A stretch of DNA of 64,000 nt from Vespula vulgaris (taxonomy: Eukaryota; Arthropoda; Insecta; Hymenoptera; Vespidae). The translations under genes and the position numbers were made by a program. The notes beneath the pieces are model-generated. The model searched no databases and was not told the origin of the DNA. It saw nothing but the letters and a program-made list of their open reading frames with translations. Below, in pieces: positions 25,401 to 37,413 of the stretch. Numbering within the stretch: the first letter of the stretch is position 1; every line of letters begins with the position of its first letter. Location of the stretch: NCBI RefSeq assembly GCF_905475345.1, contig NC_066587.1, positions 9,787,070 through 9,851,069 on the forward strand, read 5' to 3'.

Positions 25401-27842
25401 TTTAAGCGGAGAACTCAAACAACTTTTAGACATCACATTATACTCCAATAGGTATATATATCTTTTATTTTTCTTTTAATTTAGATCGATAATTAATGTT
25501 ACTGTAGATAGTGTAAATATTCCAATGAAACATTATGTGAATATTACTCTAGGATACAAGTAAAGGGTTTTAATTTCTTAGTAAATAGTTTTTGGATTGA
25601 AATAGAGGAAAAAATTGATCAGCAATTGAAACATATTTTTGCACCTGGAAATCCTGAATTATTCCATAAAGTAAGTGATACAATCTTAAAGATAATATAA
25701 ATATAAAATCTTTTAGTGATTTTCGTATTTTATATTTGAAGAGATATACAGAAACAATGTGGTTTCGAAAAAAGCTAGAAGAATTCTATGATGTACCTGC
25801 TCATATAAACATATTGAAAGATCATCTACAATATAAAAATTTTCTTAAAAAATGGAATTTACCAGTTTATTTTCAAATTCGTTTTCAAGAAATAGCTGGT
25901 ACAGTTGAAATAGCACTTAAAGAGTCAATTTCACCTGAATTGATTAAAGGATCTGCAAATATCCTAATACTAGAAGAATTCTCTCTTCACACAACATCTA
26001 TTGTTTGGAATTGTTTGCACAAGATATGGTCTGAAAATATATATCTATCTCAACTTTTTCAAGAGTAAATAATATTTTTAATAAGTTTACTTGATAATAT
26101 TATTAGGTCGTTAATATGAAATTTCCAATTTTGTAGTATAAATTCTCTGAAGTGTTTTTGTGTCTATGGATGTATAAAATATCATTTTAAAGCTTATTAT
26201 TTGTTCCATTAGATCTTGTCATCTAAAATCATTGGTTTTCTAAGTTTTTTATTCAAGAGGCTTTCATCTCCATTTTCAAATTTTTCATATCACTGACGAA
26301 TTGTATGTTATTAATTTTAAGCAACTATTATGGTATTATGATTACTTTATCAACGATACAAAAAAGTGCTCATAGATCGCATTGATCCATATCGAAACGT
26401 AAACCATGTAAAAATAATGTTAGATACATAAATACAAGGAAATGAAGATCAGATCTAATAGAGTGAATAACCGGCTTTGGAAGAATTTTTCACGCATCCA
26501 CAAACGTGGAAGCATTTGTAAGCAGGAACAAAAAGTTTCAGAAAATTCATATTCTGAAATGAAACATTTCATACATAACGACTTAATACAATTGTGTCAT
26601 GTTTATTTATTTATTATGTTTATTCTTATATTTATTCTTATTCTTTATTATGTTTATTTTTTAAAATAACAGATTTTGGAAATTGACCCTGCAAGTATGT
26701 TCAAGATATCAAACATGGGCTTGCACAGCAATAAGACAAGTATGTAATATAAATTTTTTCGAATTATTTATTTCTAGATTAATAATTTATAATAAATGTA
26801 TGTGAATTAATAAATAATATACTTGAATTATTTTTCTATACATGAAGAAGTGGCATGAAAATAATAAGTCTGAAAGTATAGCAAATATTAATCGTTATTC
26901 TAAATTGGATTTCTTGATATATTTATACTGTGATGTGGACAAATTTGTGAATAGATTACCAAATCTCTTACGGATAGTTCAGTTAAAAAATCCAAATCCA
27001 AATCCTACTATATTTAAATTATTAGAAGGTAATTTATTGATTATAATCAAATATATTCTTTTCTAAAATGTATTTTCTAAATGTTCAAGTATACTTCATT
27101 TCTATATAGTAAAATAATCATTATATTCTTTTATATATGTAATATTTTAGATTGTTTGACTGAAACATCTAAAACAATTACAATGATTTTACCACTTACT
27201 ACAGAAAAAATAGTAAATGAACTTATAATGCATTGTGTGATATATTTGAAACAAGTCAGTGACATTCCAAGATTATATAGACGGACGAATAGAGAAGTAC
27301 CTATTAAACCTTGTGCATATGTTAAAAATGCATTAAGTTTTTTGACTAGTTTCCGTACTAATTATAATGATTTTGTACCAATGAATGTTACCATATGGTT
27401 ACAATTAGCACTTTCTTTATTAACAGAACAGTAAGTAAACATAAATAAATATAGTAATTGAAATATGTAACTTTAATAATACATTCCCATTTTAGTTATT
27501 TAACGTCTGTAACTGATGTATTGACATCTGTTCAAAAAACTGAAGAGAGTTTAAGAAGATTGAAAAGAATACGCGATAAATCGACAGGAGTACTTTCACC
27601 AGATGCTCAAGGAATTAGTGATGATGAAAAAATTCGTATTCAATTACAAATTGATGTAAATGCATACAGTGCAATGGTAAGCATGTATCAAATTATCATA
27701 ACTTTTTAACATTTTAAGTGTAGAAAATTATATACTATTAAATTATGTAATGTTCCAGATTACTGAACTTAATGTACCAGTTTCAGATATATCTCATTTA
27801 CAAGAGTTAGCACAAGCTGTTGAAGCAGCTTTAAAAAAATAA
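22408..27842 (+). CDS. COG2: Conserved oligomeric Golgi complex subunit 2
   Basis: COG2 is a lobe A subunit of the eight-subunit COG tether, which captures retrograde vesicles at the Golgi. The exons are 22408-22479, 22585-22812, 24690-24956, 25150-25451, 25553-25670, 25742-26064, 26673-26739, 26848-27028, 27151-27430, 27496-27676 and 27759-27842, all in phase, giving 700 residues (human 738). The N-terminal COG2 signature is clear (RDDLGIYLKLL, then INKDYTDFVNLSSNLIGLDK). Later matches include VKGFNFLVNSFW, KWNLPVYFQIRFQEIAG and RLYRRTNREVP, and near the end SDDEKIRIQLQIDV. It should be a soluble, mostly alpha-helical peripheral Golgi protein. Exon 8 has a tandem AAGAAG acceptor, so its start could be 26848 or 26851. 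An AATAAA at 27912-27917 is the likely polyadenylation signal. Introns 2 and 6 carry transposon relics. Confidence 0.97.
23021..23994. mobile_element. Foldback (long inverted repeat) element in COG2 intron 2
   Basis: The left half (from 23021) and the reverse complement of the right half (ending 23994) match for several hundred bases with many substitutions. At the outer ends the arms read ATACGAGATATTTATCC and ATACAAGGTGTTTATTC. Inner shared blocks include TGAAGTTACAA, AAATTTTTTCTT, GCATATTTATA and TTACAAGATAA. The left arm has an extra AT-rich, internally repeated stretch (about 23310-23425). No transposase frame is present. It is either a foldback-type DNA transposon or two copies of a MITE in inverted orientation. 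Confidence 0.72.
26103..26586 (-). mobile_element. mariner-like (Tc1/mariner) transposon relic in COG2 intron 6
   Basis: The element starts TTAGGTCGTTAATATGAA and ends with the reverse complement of TTAAGTCGTTATGTATGAAA. It is flanked by TA on both sides (26101-26102 and 26587-26588), the mariner target duplication. On the minus strand the left part resembles the N-terminal mariner transposase segment ENGDESL...KLRKPMILDD, broken by stops. At 484 bp it is far shorter than a full element of about 1.3 kb, so most of the transposase is lost. It lies wholly inside an intron, between 26064 and 26673. Confidence 0.75.
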
Positions 27843-28320
27843 TATTCTAAAACTATTTATCACTTCTAGCTTGACTCGTGTTGACTTTAACAACAAGTGC
27901 AAGAAAAAAGAAATAAAAGTGTGTTAAGGGAACACTATACCTTTTCTTGATTTATTGTATCAATGTGTATGCTTATGCTTAGGTAGGCTGTATCTTCTTG
28001 CTATTTACTAACATGTGTAAATCAAAGAATTGAGTTGACATCAAACAATATAAAATCATCAATATTTTCAAAGTAGCTTGCATAAAATCAATACATAATC
28101 TGTAACAGTAAAAAACATGCGACTTTTAGATAGGTCAATTACATATATATAACTACGGATATGTATATATATGTTCTTTTTTATAATGAATGAGAATCTA
28201 TAAATCAATATTATTTTACTAAACAGTTTAGCAGTTAAACAATAAAGATATCAATATATAATTTCTTGACGAAAATATTATACTATTTATACTTATTTTA
28301 TATTTTAGGAAACAATTTTT
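27843..28320. other. COG2 3' UTR and spacer
   Basis: This stretch holds the COG2 polyadenylation signal AATAAA (27912-27917) and then AT-rich spacer. I see nothing else. Confidence 0.6.
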
Positions 28321-28436
28321 TTAGCAATAAGAAGATCCTTTCAAACATACAGAAGCATGTAGTAATTGACACTCATACATCTCTATTGGTGTTTCGTGAT
28401 TAATTTCTTCTGTATTTAATTAAAAAAAATAATATC

Positions 28437-28486
<50 letters not shown>

Positions 28487-29388
28487 CAATAATACATATA
28501 TGTACATCTAGAAGCGATAGACCATTATATATTATGTACAGTAACAAGAAAAATGAAAAACGGATTTCACCAATAGAATGTGCATAGACATTAAGCATGT
28601 TTTGTATTAAAAATAACAAACGATATAAGGAGATATATTTCCTAGAATAGCTTAAAAAAAGAACTCGCGACAGTAGTTGAGAAACATAATTGTTATCTTA
28701 AACAAAAAAGAAAAAAACAGTGAGAAAAGCTTAATAGTTAGATAGATGAGATCAAAGATTGCGTTATCTGATTAATAATCAATGATATATATTTAAATTT
28801 TCTAATTTTCATTTATAGTACACAGAGTTCATTTGTTTTTGTGAAAAACACAAACAATTATATGATAAATTTATGCAGTGCATTGCAATAGTTTACAATA
28901 AGTTTTTAAAATTTTTAGAAATTCCTTTCTAATATCCTTTTTCATTTCCTTTCACGCGAAAATTGTACTCAAAAATTACCTTTCTTTTTAAACAAGATTT
29001 TTATGAAAAAAATGTCATTTCTTTAAAAATTTGTAAAAGTAATAAAGTATTTTTACTATCTATCTTTCAAATTAAAATTGAATCAGAAAAGAAATCAAGA
29101 TAATTTTTAACATAAATAAACTCTTACAAACGCATGAGGTAGTGAATAGCCTTAATGAACATTGCTCCTTTTACTTCAGTAATTTTTTAATTATGTATAG
29201 TTTATAACTATTATTATAGAGTATAATCAATATATAATAACAGTTGTTATGTAAAAATGTATTTGTTTATGAATACAGTAATTTGATGTTTTCCCAAGAA
29301 ATTTGTCAGATTCAAGGTGGCTTTTGAAAATGTAAGTTTATTATTATCTCTTACCAACAGCAGCATTATGTGTTCGATCGTCAGCCAT
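28321..29388 (-). CDS. Candidate two-exon microprotein gene (unknown function)
   Basis: I do not recognise this product. A start codon at 29388 begins an 11-codon segment, MADDRTHNAAV, that ends in a strong donor (G then GTAAGAG) at 29355. A second segment, 28409-28321, follows a good acceptor (AATACAG) and stays open to a stop. It reads EINHETPIEMYECQL and ends CLKGSSYC. The leftover base of exon 1 and the first two bases of exon 2 form a glutamate codon, so the phases agree and give 40 residues with three cysteines. The intron would be about 945 bp. It would be divergent from RMND1, 327 bp away. Both exons are short enough to arise by chance, and further exons could lie between them. Confidence 0.35.
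28438..28483. repeat. (AT)n microsatellite
   Basis: This is an uninterrupted AT dinucleotide run of roughly 22 units. It lies in the presumed intron of the candidate minus-strand microprotein gene. Confidence 0.95.
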
Positions 29389-29715
29389 TTTTCTAATCTT
29401 CCATCCATTCTTATTCGCTTCATCCGTTCGTATACATAACCTAGTATGCCCTTAACGAAGCGGTGAATTTAAAGAAATGAGTGTCAACGATTTATTGTGA
29501 TTGTTATGATATTCGAACTTTGTGTATTGTTCAATATTATAGTAAATACTGTAGTAAACATTATAGTAAACACTTGTTTGATAAGAACGAACTATACATA
29601 TAACGTATAAATAAATCAAATAAGTGCATTTACTAAGTTAATATTTAGACAATTCGATCTTCCTTCTTTATAAATTTCTTTCTTTGATAAATAAGAAAGT
29701 ATAAAAGCAAAAAGA
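29389..29715. promoter_or_regulatory. Probable promoter and 5' UTR of RMND1 (possibly bidirectional)
   Basis: This 327-bp gap precedes the RMND1 start codon. The part at 29390-29470 is less AT-rich than its surroundings. If the minus-strand microprotein gene is real, this is a bidirectional promoter. No TATA box is clearly placed. Confidence 0.4.
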
Positions 29716-32700
29716 ATGAGTTATGCAATATTACATCGATTAGTGCTGATACCATATAGGCAGAACATAAATTTTGCTATTTATCGCAAGGTTGAAAATG
29801 TTTTTATGTTCTTCCAGGAGAAGATTACTATACCGATAGCTTATTCTGTAAATATGAATGTATGTATTTCGTATAGATCTTTTTATAATAAGTGTCAGCT
29901 TCTCAAAAATGTTATTATAACTAATAAGAAAGGAATTCAAGAGAATATTTCTACACTTCAGTTAAAAAAGAGACCTATATGGAAAAATAAATCTGTTGTA
30001 GGAGAAGAGGTATCTTTAATTCCTGGAGTAAGTAAAATTCAGTTTTATTTAAGAAGATTACTTAATAGCCTATATTTCTAATTTTAATGTAATAAATATT
30101 TTAATGACTGTATATTATATCATTATTATAAAGTATTTATATTAATATAAATATTTATATTTTCTTTATTAGGCTTGGATCATAAAAGCATTAGCTACAG
30201 CAGAACAGTATAACTTGGAAAGCTTAGAAATTGGACTTTTGAATCAACAACTATATATACCTCATAAAATTTGTACATCTACAAATCGTAAGTAATAAAT
30301 GCAAATAAATCTATTAAGATCTAATTTAACATTCAATCTATTTTAATAAAAACAAATTTGAAACGAGCATAATATACTAATACATAAATTACTATTTCTT
30401 ATAATATTTAATAAATTTACATGATTGTTTCTAACAAGTTAAATATAATGAAAAATTATTGAGGCATGAGAAATATATACATTCATAAGAAGTATTTAAA
30501 TGTTTTAAAACAAATTTACATAGATTTAAGATTCATCATTATAACTTTTTTATTGATTGGACAAGTAGCGAAATTCACGTGATTAACCTTATCCAATGAA
30601 CGTTGGACTTAGTTTTATTTTATATCAACCAAGAAATTAGTTGATACAGAATTCCAAATATGTACTATCATTTTGAACAAATATTTGAAAATAATAAGAA
30701 ATATAAATAAATTATATGTTAAGAAGTTAAAGATAATTATAAATCATCTTGAATTATTATGTTATTTGTTTCTTTCACGTGTCATAAATTATGCGTATTA
30801 TGTGTGTGTGTGTGTTCTTTTAAACATATTTTTTGTCTTTCGAATTTTTTTATGTGAAACGATAAAAAATTTATTAAGAATGCAAATAATAAATTGTCCT
30901 AAAAGTTTCTTTTGTTTTTAAATAATATCAGATAAAGTAGCTGGATACAGATAGCGTATAGTCTATAAATACTCTCTCTCTCTTTCTCTCTCTCCCTCTT
31001 TTTCTTACTTTTTTTCTTTTATAGTCTGATGTCGTAAGTCAATCACGTTACCTCGTTGTTTATTATTGTGATTATTATTCATTTCATTTATATTAATTCC
31101 ATGATAATTTAACATTGGTTTATGCACATAATTTAAAAATTAAATAATTTTTATAAAAACTTATATTCTGGATTTATTATTATAAAATTAAAAGTGTGCG
31201 CGCGCGTGTTTTTGTATATGTGTGTTTCGAATTATAAAACAAGATACAAAAAGAGAAATTAAAATATATTCTTAATATAAAAAAAAGTGGAAATATAAAA
31301 GTGAAAGTGACTTGTAATACATTATTTGTACAATAATAACTATTACTGTTGTTCTGTAACAGTTTGGCGAAAGATTGAAGTATTCAGTCTATTTTAAAAA
31401 TGGATAATAATGAAATATCATGCATAGATACTCCTTTTTTGTTACCTTCTGCAAAAAAGGAACAGCATGATTTGATAGAGAAGGCAATTGATTGGGCACT
31501 TATGCATGGAATGTGTATGAGATCAAAAACAAATTTTAACAAAAATATGTTACAGTTTGCACCATTTATTCTCTTACCATCACCATTTCCTAGAAAAGAA
31601 TTTGAAAAAGCTTGTAGTATACAAACTATATTAAATATCCTTATACATAAAGTAGCTCACGATTATAATTTCTTAAAAGAAACTTTACAAGAAACAATAA
31701 AAGTTGATAATTTTACTAAAAAGCTTTTTGATATATATGAAACTGTTTATAACGAAGGATTTATGCAGAAAATTTCGTTGGGTTTACTTCGATCAGATTT
31801 AATGTTAGATACCAGTTGTGCAAAAGAAAATGAATATAGGAAACATATACCTTATTGTTGTTGGAAGCAAGTTGAAATAAATACAATTGCTTCTGGATTT
31901 GGATGGTTGGGACCAGCATCCACACAGTTACACAGATTTGTATTGCAAGAACTTGGATATAAGGATCAGTTAAGTAATCTTCCTGAAAATAATACATTAG
32001 GAGAGTTATGTACAGCTATGATTGAAGCATGGAAATTATATGGGAATTCACAGTGCGTCTATTATTAAACAGAAATTTTATATTATACTTGGTAAAATAT
32101 TTTTTTTATAGAAAGCATAAAATTGTTTTCAGAGCTATTATTTTATTTATAGTAGAAGATGTTTCTTATAATATTTGTGATCAACGTTTTCATGAATTTG
32201 AAATAAGAAAGCAAAACCCTGATATAAAAGTAATTCGCCGTACTCTGACTGATATGATTACTCTTTCTAAATTGGGGTTTAATAAGGAATTAATAGTAGA
32301 AGATTATGTTGTATCGGTAGTTTACTATAGATGTGGTTATGAACCTGGACAATATCATACAGAAAAAGAATGGGATGTTAGATTATTAATAGAAAGATCT
32401 GTAGCAATTAAATGTCCATCTATACAATATCATTTAGCAGGAACTAAAAAAGTTCAACAAGCTCTTGCAAAACCTGGAATTGTTGCAAAATTTTTGAAAG
32501 ATGAAAAAAATATAATGAACATTAAAGAAATATTCACTGGTAAGTATAATTATAAACACTTGTAATATAGTTTTATTTGCAGGTAAGTACAATATATCAT
32601 GTATGAATACAATATATATAGATATTGTCATATATATTCTTGAAAGATGGTTATATTATAAATCAATATATATATTATACGTATCTCCTTTTTTCTCTCT

Positions 32701-34634
32701 CATTTCTTAGGTCTGTATACTCTTGATTTTGATGAACATGGAGATATAGCTATAGAAATGGGTATTCAAAATCCTGAACAATTCGTATTAAAACCACAAA
32801 GAGAAGGTGGATGTAACAACGTGTATGGAACAGATATAAAAAAGTTCTTGTTATATATTAAAGATAAACAAGAACGTGCAGCTTGGATTCTTATGGATAA
32901 AATTATTCCACCAATTCATTTAAATTATATGATTAGACCAGAAAGCCATAATTATTTAGGGCCAAAAGAATTAGTTTCAGAACTGGGAATTTTTGGTGTT
33001 ATTATTGCTGATGATAAAAATATATATGTTAATAAAAAGGCTGGTCATATGTTAAGAACAAAGTTAGCTACTGCTAATGAAGGTGGAGTAGCAACTGGTT
33101 TAGGTGCATGTGACAGTCCTTTGTTAATAGATTAGTATACTTTTGACTAGTATTCTTATTATTTTGATTAGTATTATTTTCTACAAATAATAGAAAATAA
33201 GTAATGATTAACTACCAAGGTAATGTTAATTAACATATAATAATTTTACGAATTTTCTACATTATTAAAAAGATTTATTACAAATAATATTATGTCCGTT
33301 TTTGAAGTACGAAACAATAAGTTTCTTTTTTATTAGCAGCTATTTATAAAATATGTAAGGATTTACATAGAATTTTAGAATCATCATACATAATGCAAGA
33401 AAATATAATATATTTATATAAAAATTATTGGTATATATTTTGCATAGGTTTATTCTTATGATTTCACTTTGTAATATCTTTATACATAAGACTTTTATAT
33501 TTAATTATACACACACTTTAATATATAAAAATGAAAATAAAATATATGTATGTATGTATGTATGTATCTACGAACGTATGTATGATAAAATATATTTTTT
33601 CATAAAATATATTATTATTACGTTAAATTCATTTAACAAAAATATGTTGTAAATAAAACATTTGCATGAAGCAATAGTATAGTAAATGTTATTAAATATT
33701 ACTCCAATTTTGTTTACAGCTCTACCAGATGTTATTCATGCAATAGCAAAATATGAAGTAGGACATGAAGCGAGAGAATTATATTTTTTCCGAGAGGGTA
33801 CAATTGTCATGTGGAATGTTTCTGATTTGGAAAGTGGGAACATATTACAATTTTTAAAACATTATGAAGAAAATAGTTATACATTAGAATTAATTCATGC
33901 TGAAAGCGAATTAATGACTTATATGTATACGGAGAGTGGGTAAGTAAATCAAGTCCTAAAATTTGTTGATAAAAAATCGCGTATAAATTCGAAGTTACAT
34001 TATTAATATATAATTTTACCAATTTTGTAGAAAGAAATGTCATATCAAGGATGGAAATATAATACTTACACGGGATGCTACAAATTTGGAAAAATATACA
34101 TTTTCCAATGTAATTGCACAGTCTGTAAAACTTGGAATTTGGGAGACATCATTAGGTCATTATATAAATACGGTAGAATTTGTAACAGAAGATTTAAGAA
34201 CTGGTAAAAAATTGCGAATGTCGCAACGCGAAGTCCTTAGAAAACAGGGTGAATTATTTGCATTAAGACATTTAATTAATCTAAGTTCAGATTTATTGGA
34301 TACTCCTGATTTTTATTGGGAACGAGACGATCTAGAAAGCTTATATCAACAAATATATGGATACTTCAATATAGCAAAGCGTACAAAGGTAAGATATAGA
34401 TCACTTCAATTTACATCATGATCATTTGATTCTTTCGCTTGAATCATTCTAATTTATGTATTTGCACAGGTAATGAATGAAAAGCTAAATCATTGCGTGG
34501 AGCTCGTCGCAATTCTTTCAAGTCATTTGAGCGATCGACATCATATTCGCTTGGAGTGGATGATCATAGTTCTTATAATGGTAGAAGTTGCATTTGAAAT
34601 ATTACATTATGTAGATAGATATCTTGTAAAATAG
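29716..34634 (+). CDS. RMND1: RMND1 homologue, mitochondrial DUF155 protein (host of nested GSS)
   Basis: RMND1 is a mitochondrial inner-membrane protein of the DUF155 family that supports mitochondrial translation. The exons are 29716-30027, 30173-30287, 33720-33939, 34031-34388 and 34470-34634, in phase, giving 389 residues (human 449). The N-terminal 100 residues are poorly conserved and rich in basic and hydroxyl residues, as expected for an import signal. Family motifs follow: ALATAEQYNLESL (about residue 110), ARELYFFREGTIVMWNV, FSNVIAQSVKLGIWE, GELFALRHLINLSSD and TPDFYWERDDLE. At the C-terminus HIRLEWMIIVLIMVEVAFE is the membrane helix. Intron 2 (30288-33719) is 3.4 kb and contains the whole GSS gene on the same strand. 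Exons 2 and 3 meet at a proline codon split after its first base, which supports the model. Confidence 0.92.
30288..31399. promoter_or_regulatory. RMND1 intron 2, upstream part; GSS promoter region
   Basis: This is intronic for RMND1 and upstream for GSS. It holds a pyrimidine-rich CT tract at 30971-31020, a short CGCG/TG run at about 31195-31205, and the probable GSS 5' UTR. Open frames here are short and lysine-rich and look like chance. Confidence 0.45.
31400..33135 (+). CDS. GSS: Glutathione synthetase
   Basis: GSS joins gamma-glutamylcysteine to glycine with ATP, the last step of glutathione synthesis, as a cytosolic homodimer. The exons are 31400-32052, 32133-32539 and 32711-33135, in phase, giving 494 residues (human 474). 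Clear eukaryotic GSS motifs are EINTIASGFG and AIEAWKLYG in the first half, NPDIKVIRRTL and YYRCGYEPGQY in the middle, then RSVAIKCPS, HLAGTKKVQQ, FVLKPQREGG (from 378), SELGIFGV, GHMLRTK and finally the GGVATG loop. The glycine-rich loop reads KPQREGGCNN; position 388 is cysteine where human GSS has glycine. The donor of exon 1 is GTGCGT, weaker than its neighbours. The gene lies entirely inside RMND1 intron 2 on the same strand, so independent transcription from its own promoter is inferred. Confidence 0.97.
33136..33719. other. RMND1 intron 2, downstream part; GSS 3' region
   Basis: This AT-rich stretch contains the GSS 3' UTR and a short TATG tetranucleotide repeat at 33544-33584. It ends with the RMND1 exon 3 acceptor. 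No other gene is seen. Confidence 0.6.
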
Positions 34635-35754
34635 ATATTACCATAGTTTTCCTATGCATATATTATGCACATATTGTTAATATGTATAGAATTCATACAT
34701 TCATCAAACTATTGTATATATATTGTAAAATTTATTTTATAAGGCAAATATATATGTTATTTTGTTCATTTTTTGCTGAGGTAATATTTTATTATTTAAT
34801 AAGTAAATTGTGCGAACATTGTGATTTAAACGTTGTTAAGTCCATTTTCGCTCTTTTTTAAATACTTTTTCTCTATCAGCTTAGAATTTGTTGATGCTAT
34901 GTTTAACATATGTTAAATAGATTAAAATGTAAAAACACTTTTTTGATTTATTCATAGAAAAGTTTTTTACTATTTCCTATGCAACGCGATGGCAATGACG
35001 ATGTAGGTGGTTAAATATTTCTCCCCGAGTTTCGTATTATATTTTTATGTCGCTCTGTAAATATCTTATAAAATGGAATTGTAAAAGAAAGTTTTTCGTA
35101 AGATAGGACGAAAATAAAATAAAAGAATTCATTGAAAATTTATTTATATTTGATAATTAAAATTGTTTATTACAAAAAAGAAAAAATCCGTTAAAAGTTA
35201 TTTAAAAATAAAAATAAATCTAAAAATCAATGAAATTGACATGATTCGTCGAGTTTTATCCAGTGTCCCTCTTTCTTTTTTGTAAATTTGAAACGTACTG
35301 CAGGCGTTTATACCTAGTGTTTTATCTTGCTGATTATTTTTTATTTCTTTCTTTTTCTTTCACATAAAATCCAATCTAATTTTGATGGGCAATCTATCTG
35401 AGCAGTTACCTTATGTTTATTCTTGTATAAAATGTTAAAACTACATGTAAAGTATCCGATATGTTTTACAATTGTTTTTGTTGAAAAAAAATCTTAATTT
35501 TAAAGTAAGAACCTTACAATAATTGTTAATAAATGTAGATAAGTTCTTTTTGAAAAAATATGCTTGGAAATAACCATCAAAGACGAAATTGTTAAAAATG
35601 TGTATAGAGATACATTTTTCTCATAAAAAACTTAAGAGAAATTGTTATACACTGATGTATCAAAATGCTACTTATCTTTTGTGCTGAAGTTTGGGAACCT
35701 AACGAAATAATCTCTGTAAAGTAGAAAACATATATGTAATAAAACTATATTGGT

Positions 35755-36190
35755 ATTCTCTATAAGTGAAAAGGTCACTGATAAAATGAGACAGAAAAAA
35801 TTACTTCGTTTGTTGTACGTAAGGGTTGTGCATGAAGTGTGCGCAGATGGTTAAGTATCAAACTGAATTCTACAACTGTTGTAGACACACAAGAGTAGAA
35901 TACAATATACAATTAAATTGTAAAAAACTATAATATATTTTAATAATTAAATAAACAAATTGTATTAAATTTTTAAGAATATATTAAATTAATAAATTCT
36001 AATTGCTTTAACTTCCAAATAGTGTGTTCTAACTCATAAGTTTGCATCCACATTTTCTTTTATTTAGAGAGAATTATCGCGCATGTGCATAACCAATAAA
36101 ATCCTCTGCCAAACAAAGAGAATGATGTCATCTATACCATGATGTTTCCGGCCTCAGCTTAACCGACAATATAATTTATTACATATACGG
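35755..36190. repeat. Dispersed repeat, copy 1
   Basis: The sequence shares ordered blocks with 45105-45420: a GTCA/CGATAAAATGA-type start, TTACTTCGTTTGTTG, GATGGTTAAGTATCAAACT, AAAATCCTCTGCC and CATGATGTTTCCGGCC. Order and orientation are the same, with substitutions and small gaps. It has no ORF and is probably an old non-autonomous transposon or solo LTR. Confidence 0.55.
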
Positions 36191-37345
36191 GAACATCACT
36201 TGTAAGCTGATGAGATTGACTGATAGTCCGCTCAGGCTAGCATCTTATTCTTTTTCTTCCTTCTTTCCATTTTCCCTCACTCTTTCCCTTCCTCCTGATT
36301 TCCTCTCTTCCCCTTTATTCTTACCCTCAATGCGCTCTTATGTCGCAGTGGTGTGTGCAATGATAAGCTATATGGAGGGACAAAGCTGATTCTACGTTGA
36401 AATTCATTCTACTTCTACCTGTTCTACAAATTAATTCAAGGTTGCGATCGACCCTTTTTTTCTCTCTCGTAGACACACATATATTCAACAGGCCTTTCCT
36501 TCTTGTTTATTTTAACCTTATGATAGTTTTTTGAATCGTGAATACGAAAAGGAAGCTCGTACTGTTTTTTATTTGTCCACAAAGGAGGCAATTTTCAGGA
36601 AAGCAAATAATCAACACTGAGATTTTTGGATGCTTGTAAGTGTTTCACATGTCCTTTATGAAACTTTTTGGTTAGTGTCATATGGTATTTTATGGTAGAA
36701 AAGGATACTTTGATAACAGATATTTTATCGCGAACAGATGTGGAAAGTCGTTGAATATTTTGTTCCATCTGCATATTTGGATAAATTTAATCTAGTTTTT
36801 AAGATTAATATAATATTTAATATATTGACTTTTGAGCAACATTTTATATAAATCAATTGTATCTATTTTAATATGGCTATTGCCATTTTTTATAAAATAG
36901 TACTGTTATATTTATTTTATATTTATTTTGATTTCATTTGACGTACATTTACGATCTTATAAATAAGAATAAAAACATCTTACAAATTATTTTCGAGTAT
37001 CAATCATTGGTAACTCGCCATAGTAGTCAACTTATTAAGATATTTCAAAGAAAAAAGAATACTTTTTAATTTTTATTTAGGAAGGACGATAGGAAATGTG
37101 GTTTGAGGTCGATATTGTTTATAAAAAACAACGTTCGAGTTTACAAGATTATTGGCAAGATAAAATTAACTCGGTCTAACTCGATATCTGCATCATTAAT
37201 ATTTTAAAGAAAATGCACCAGCTTGACCAAGTTTCTTCTTTTCGTTATAGGTGCAAAAATGACTTAGAAACGTAATACACTGTTGCACATGTAACATGCT
37301 ATGACGTGGCAAACTAGTAACTTTTCAAGGAAAAGTCGATAGCGC

Positions 37346-37347
<2 letters not shown>

Positions 37348-37399
<52 letters not shown>

Positions 37400-37413
37400 A
37401 TCTCTATCTCTCC
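37348..37413. repeat. (TC)n microsatellite
   Basis: This is a TC dinucleotide tract that passes into TCTCTA units at its right end. Confidence 0.95.

Noticed and set aside
28860..28945. Minus-strand lysine-rich open segment (EMKKDIRKEFLKILKTYCKL)
   Set aside because: Composition is what AT-rich DNA gives by chance, and it cannot be joined in phase with the flanking candidate exons.
29131..29150. TGAGGTAGT sequence resembling the let-7 seed
   Set aside because: Only the first nine bases match and no hairpin partner is visible nearby.
29120..29190. Possible middle exon for the microprotein gene (ATGTTCATTAAGG... on the minus strand)
   Set aside because: It has a good donor, but its length breaks the reading phase with both neighbouring exons.
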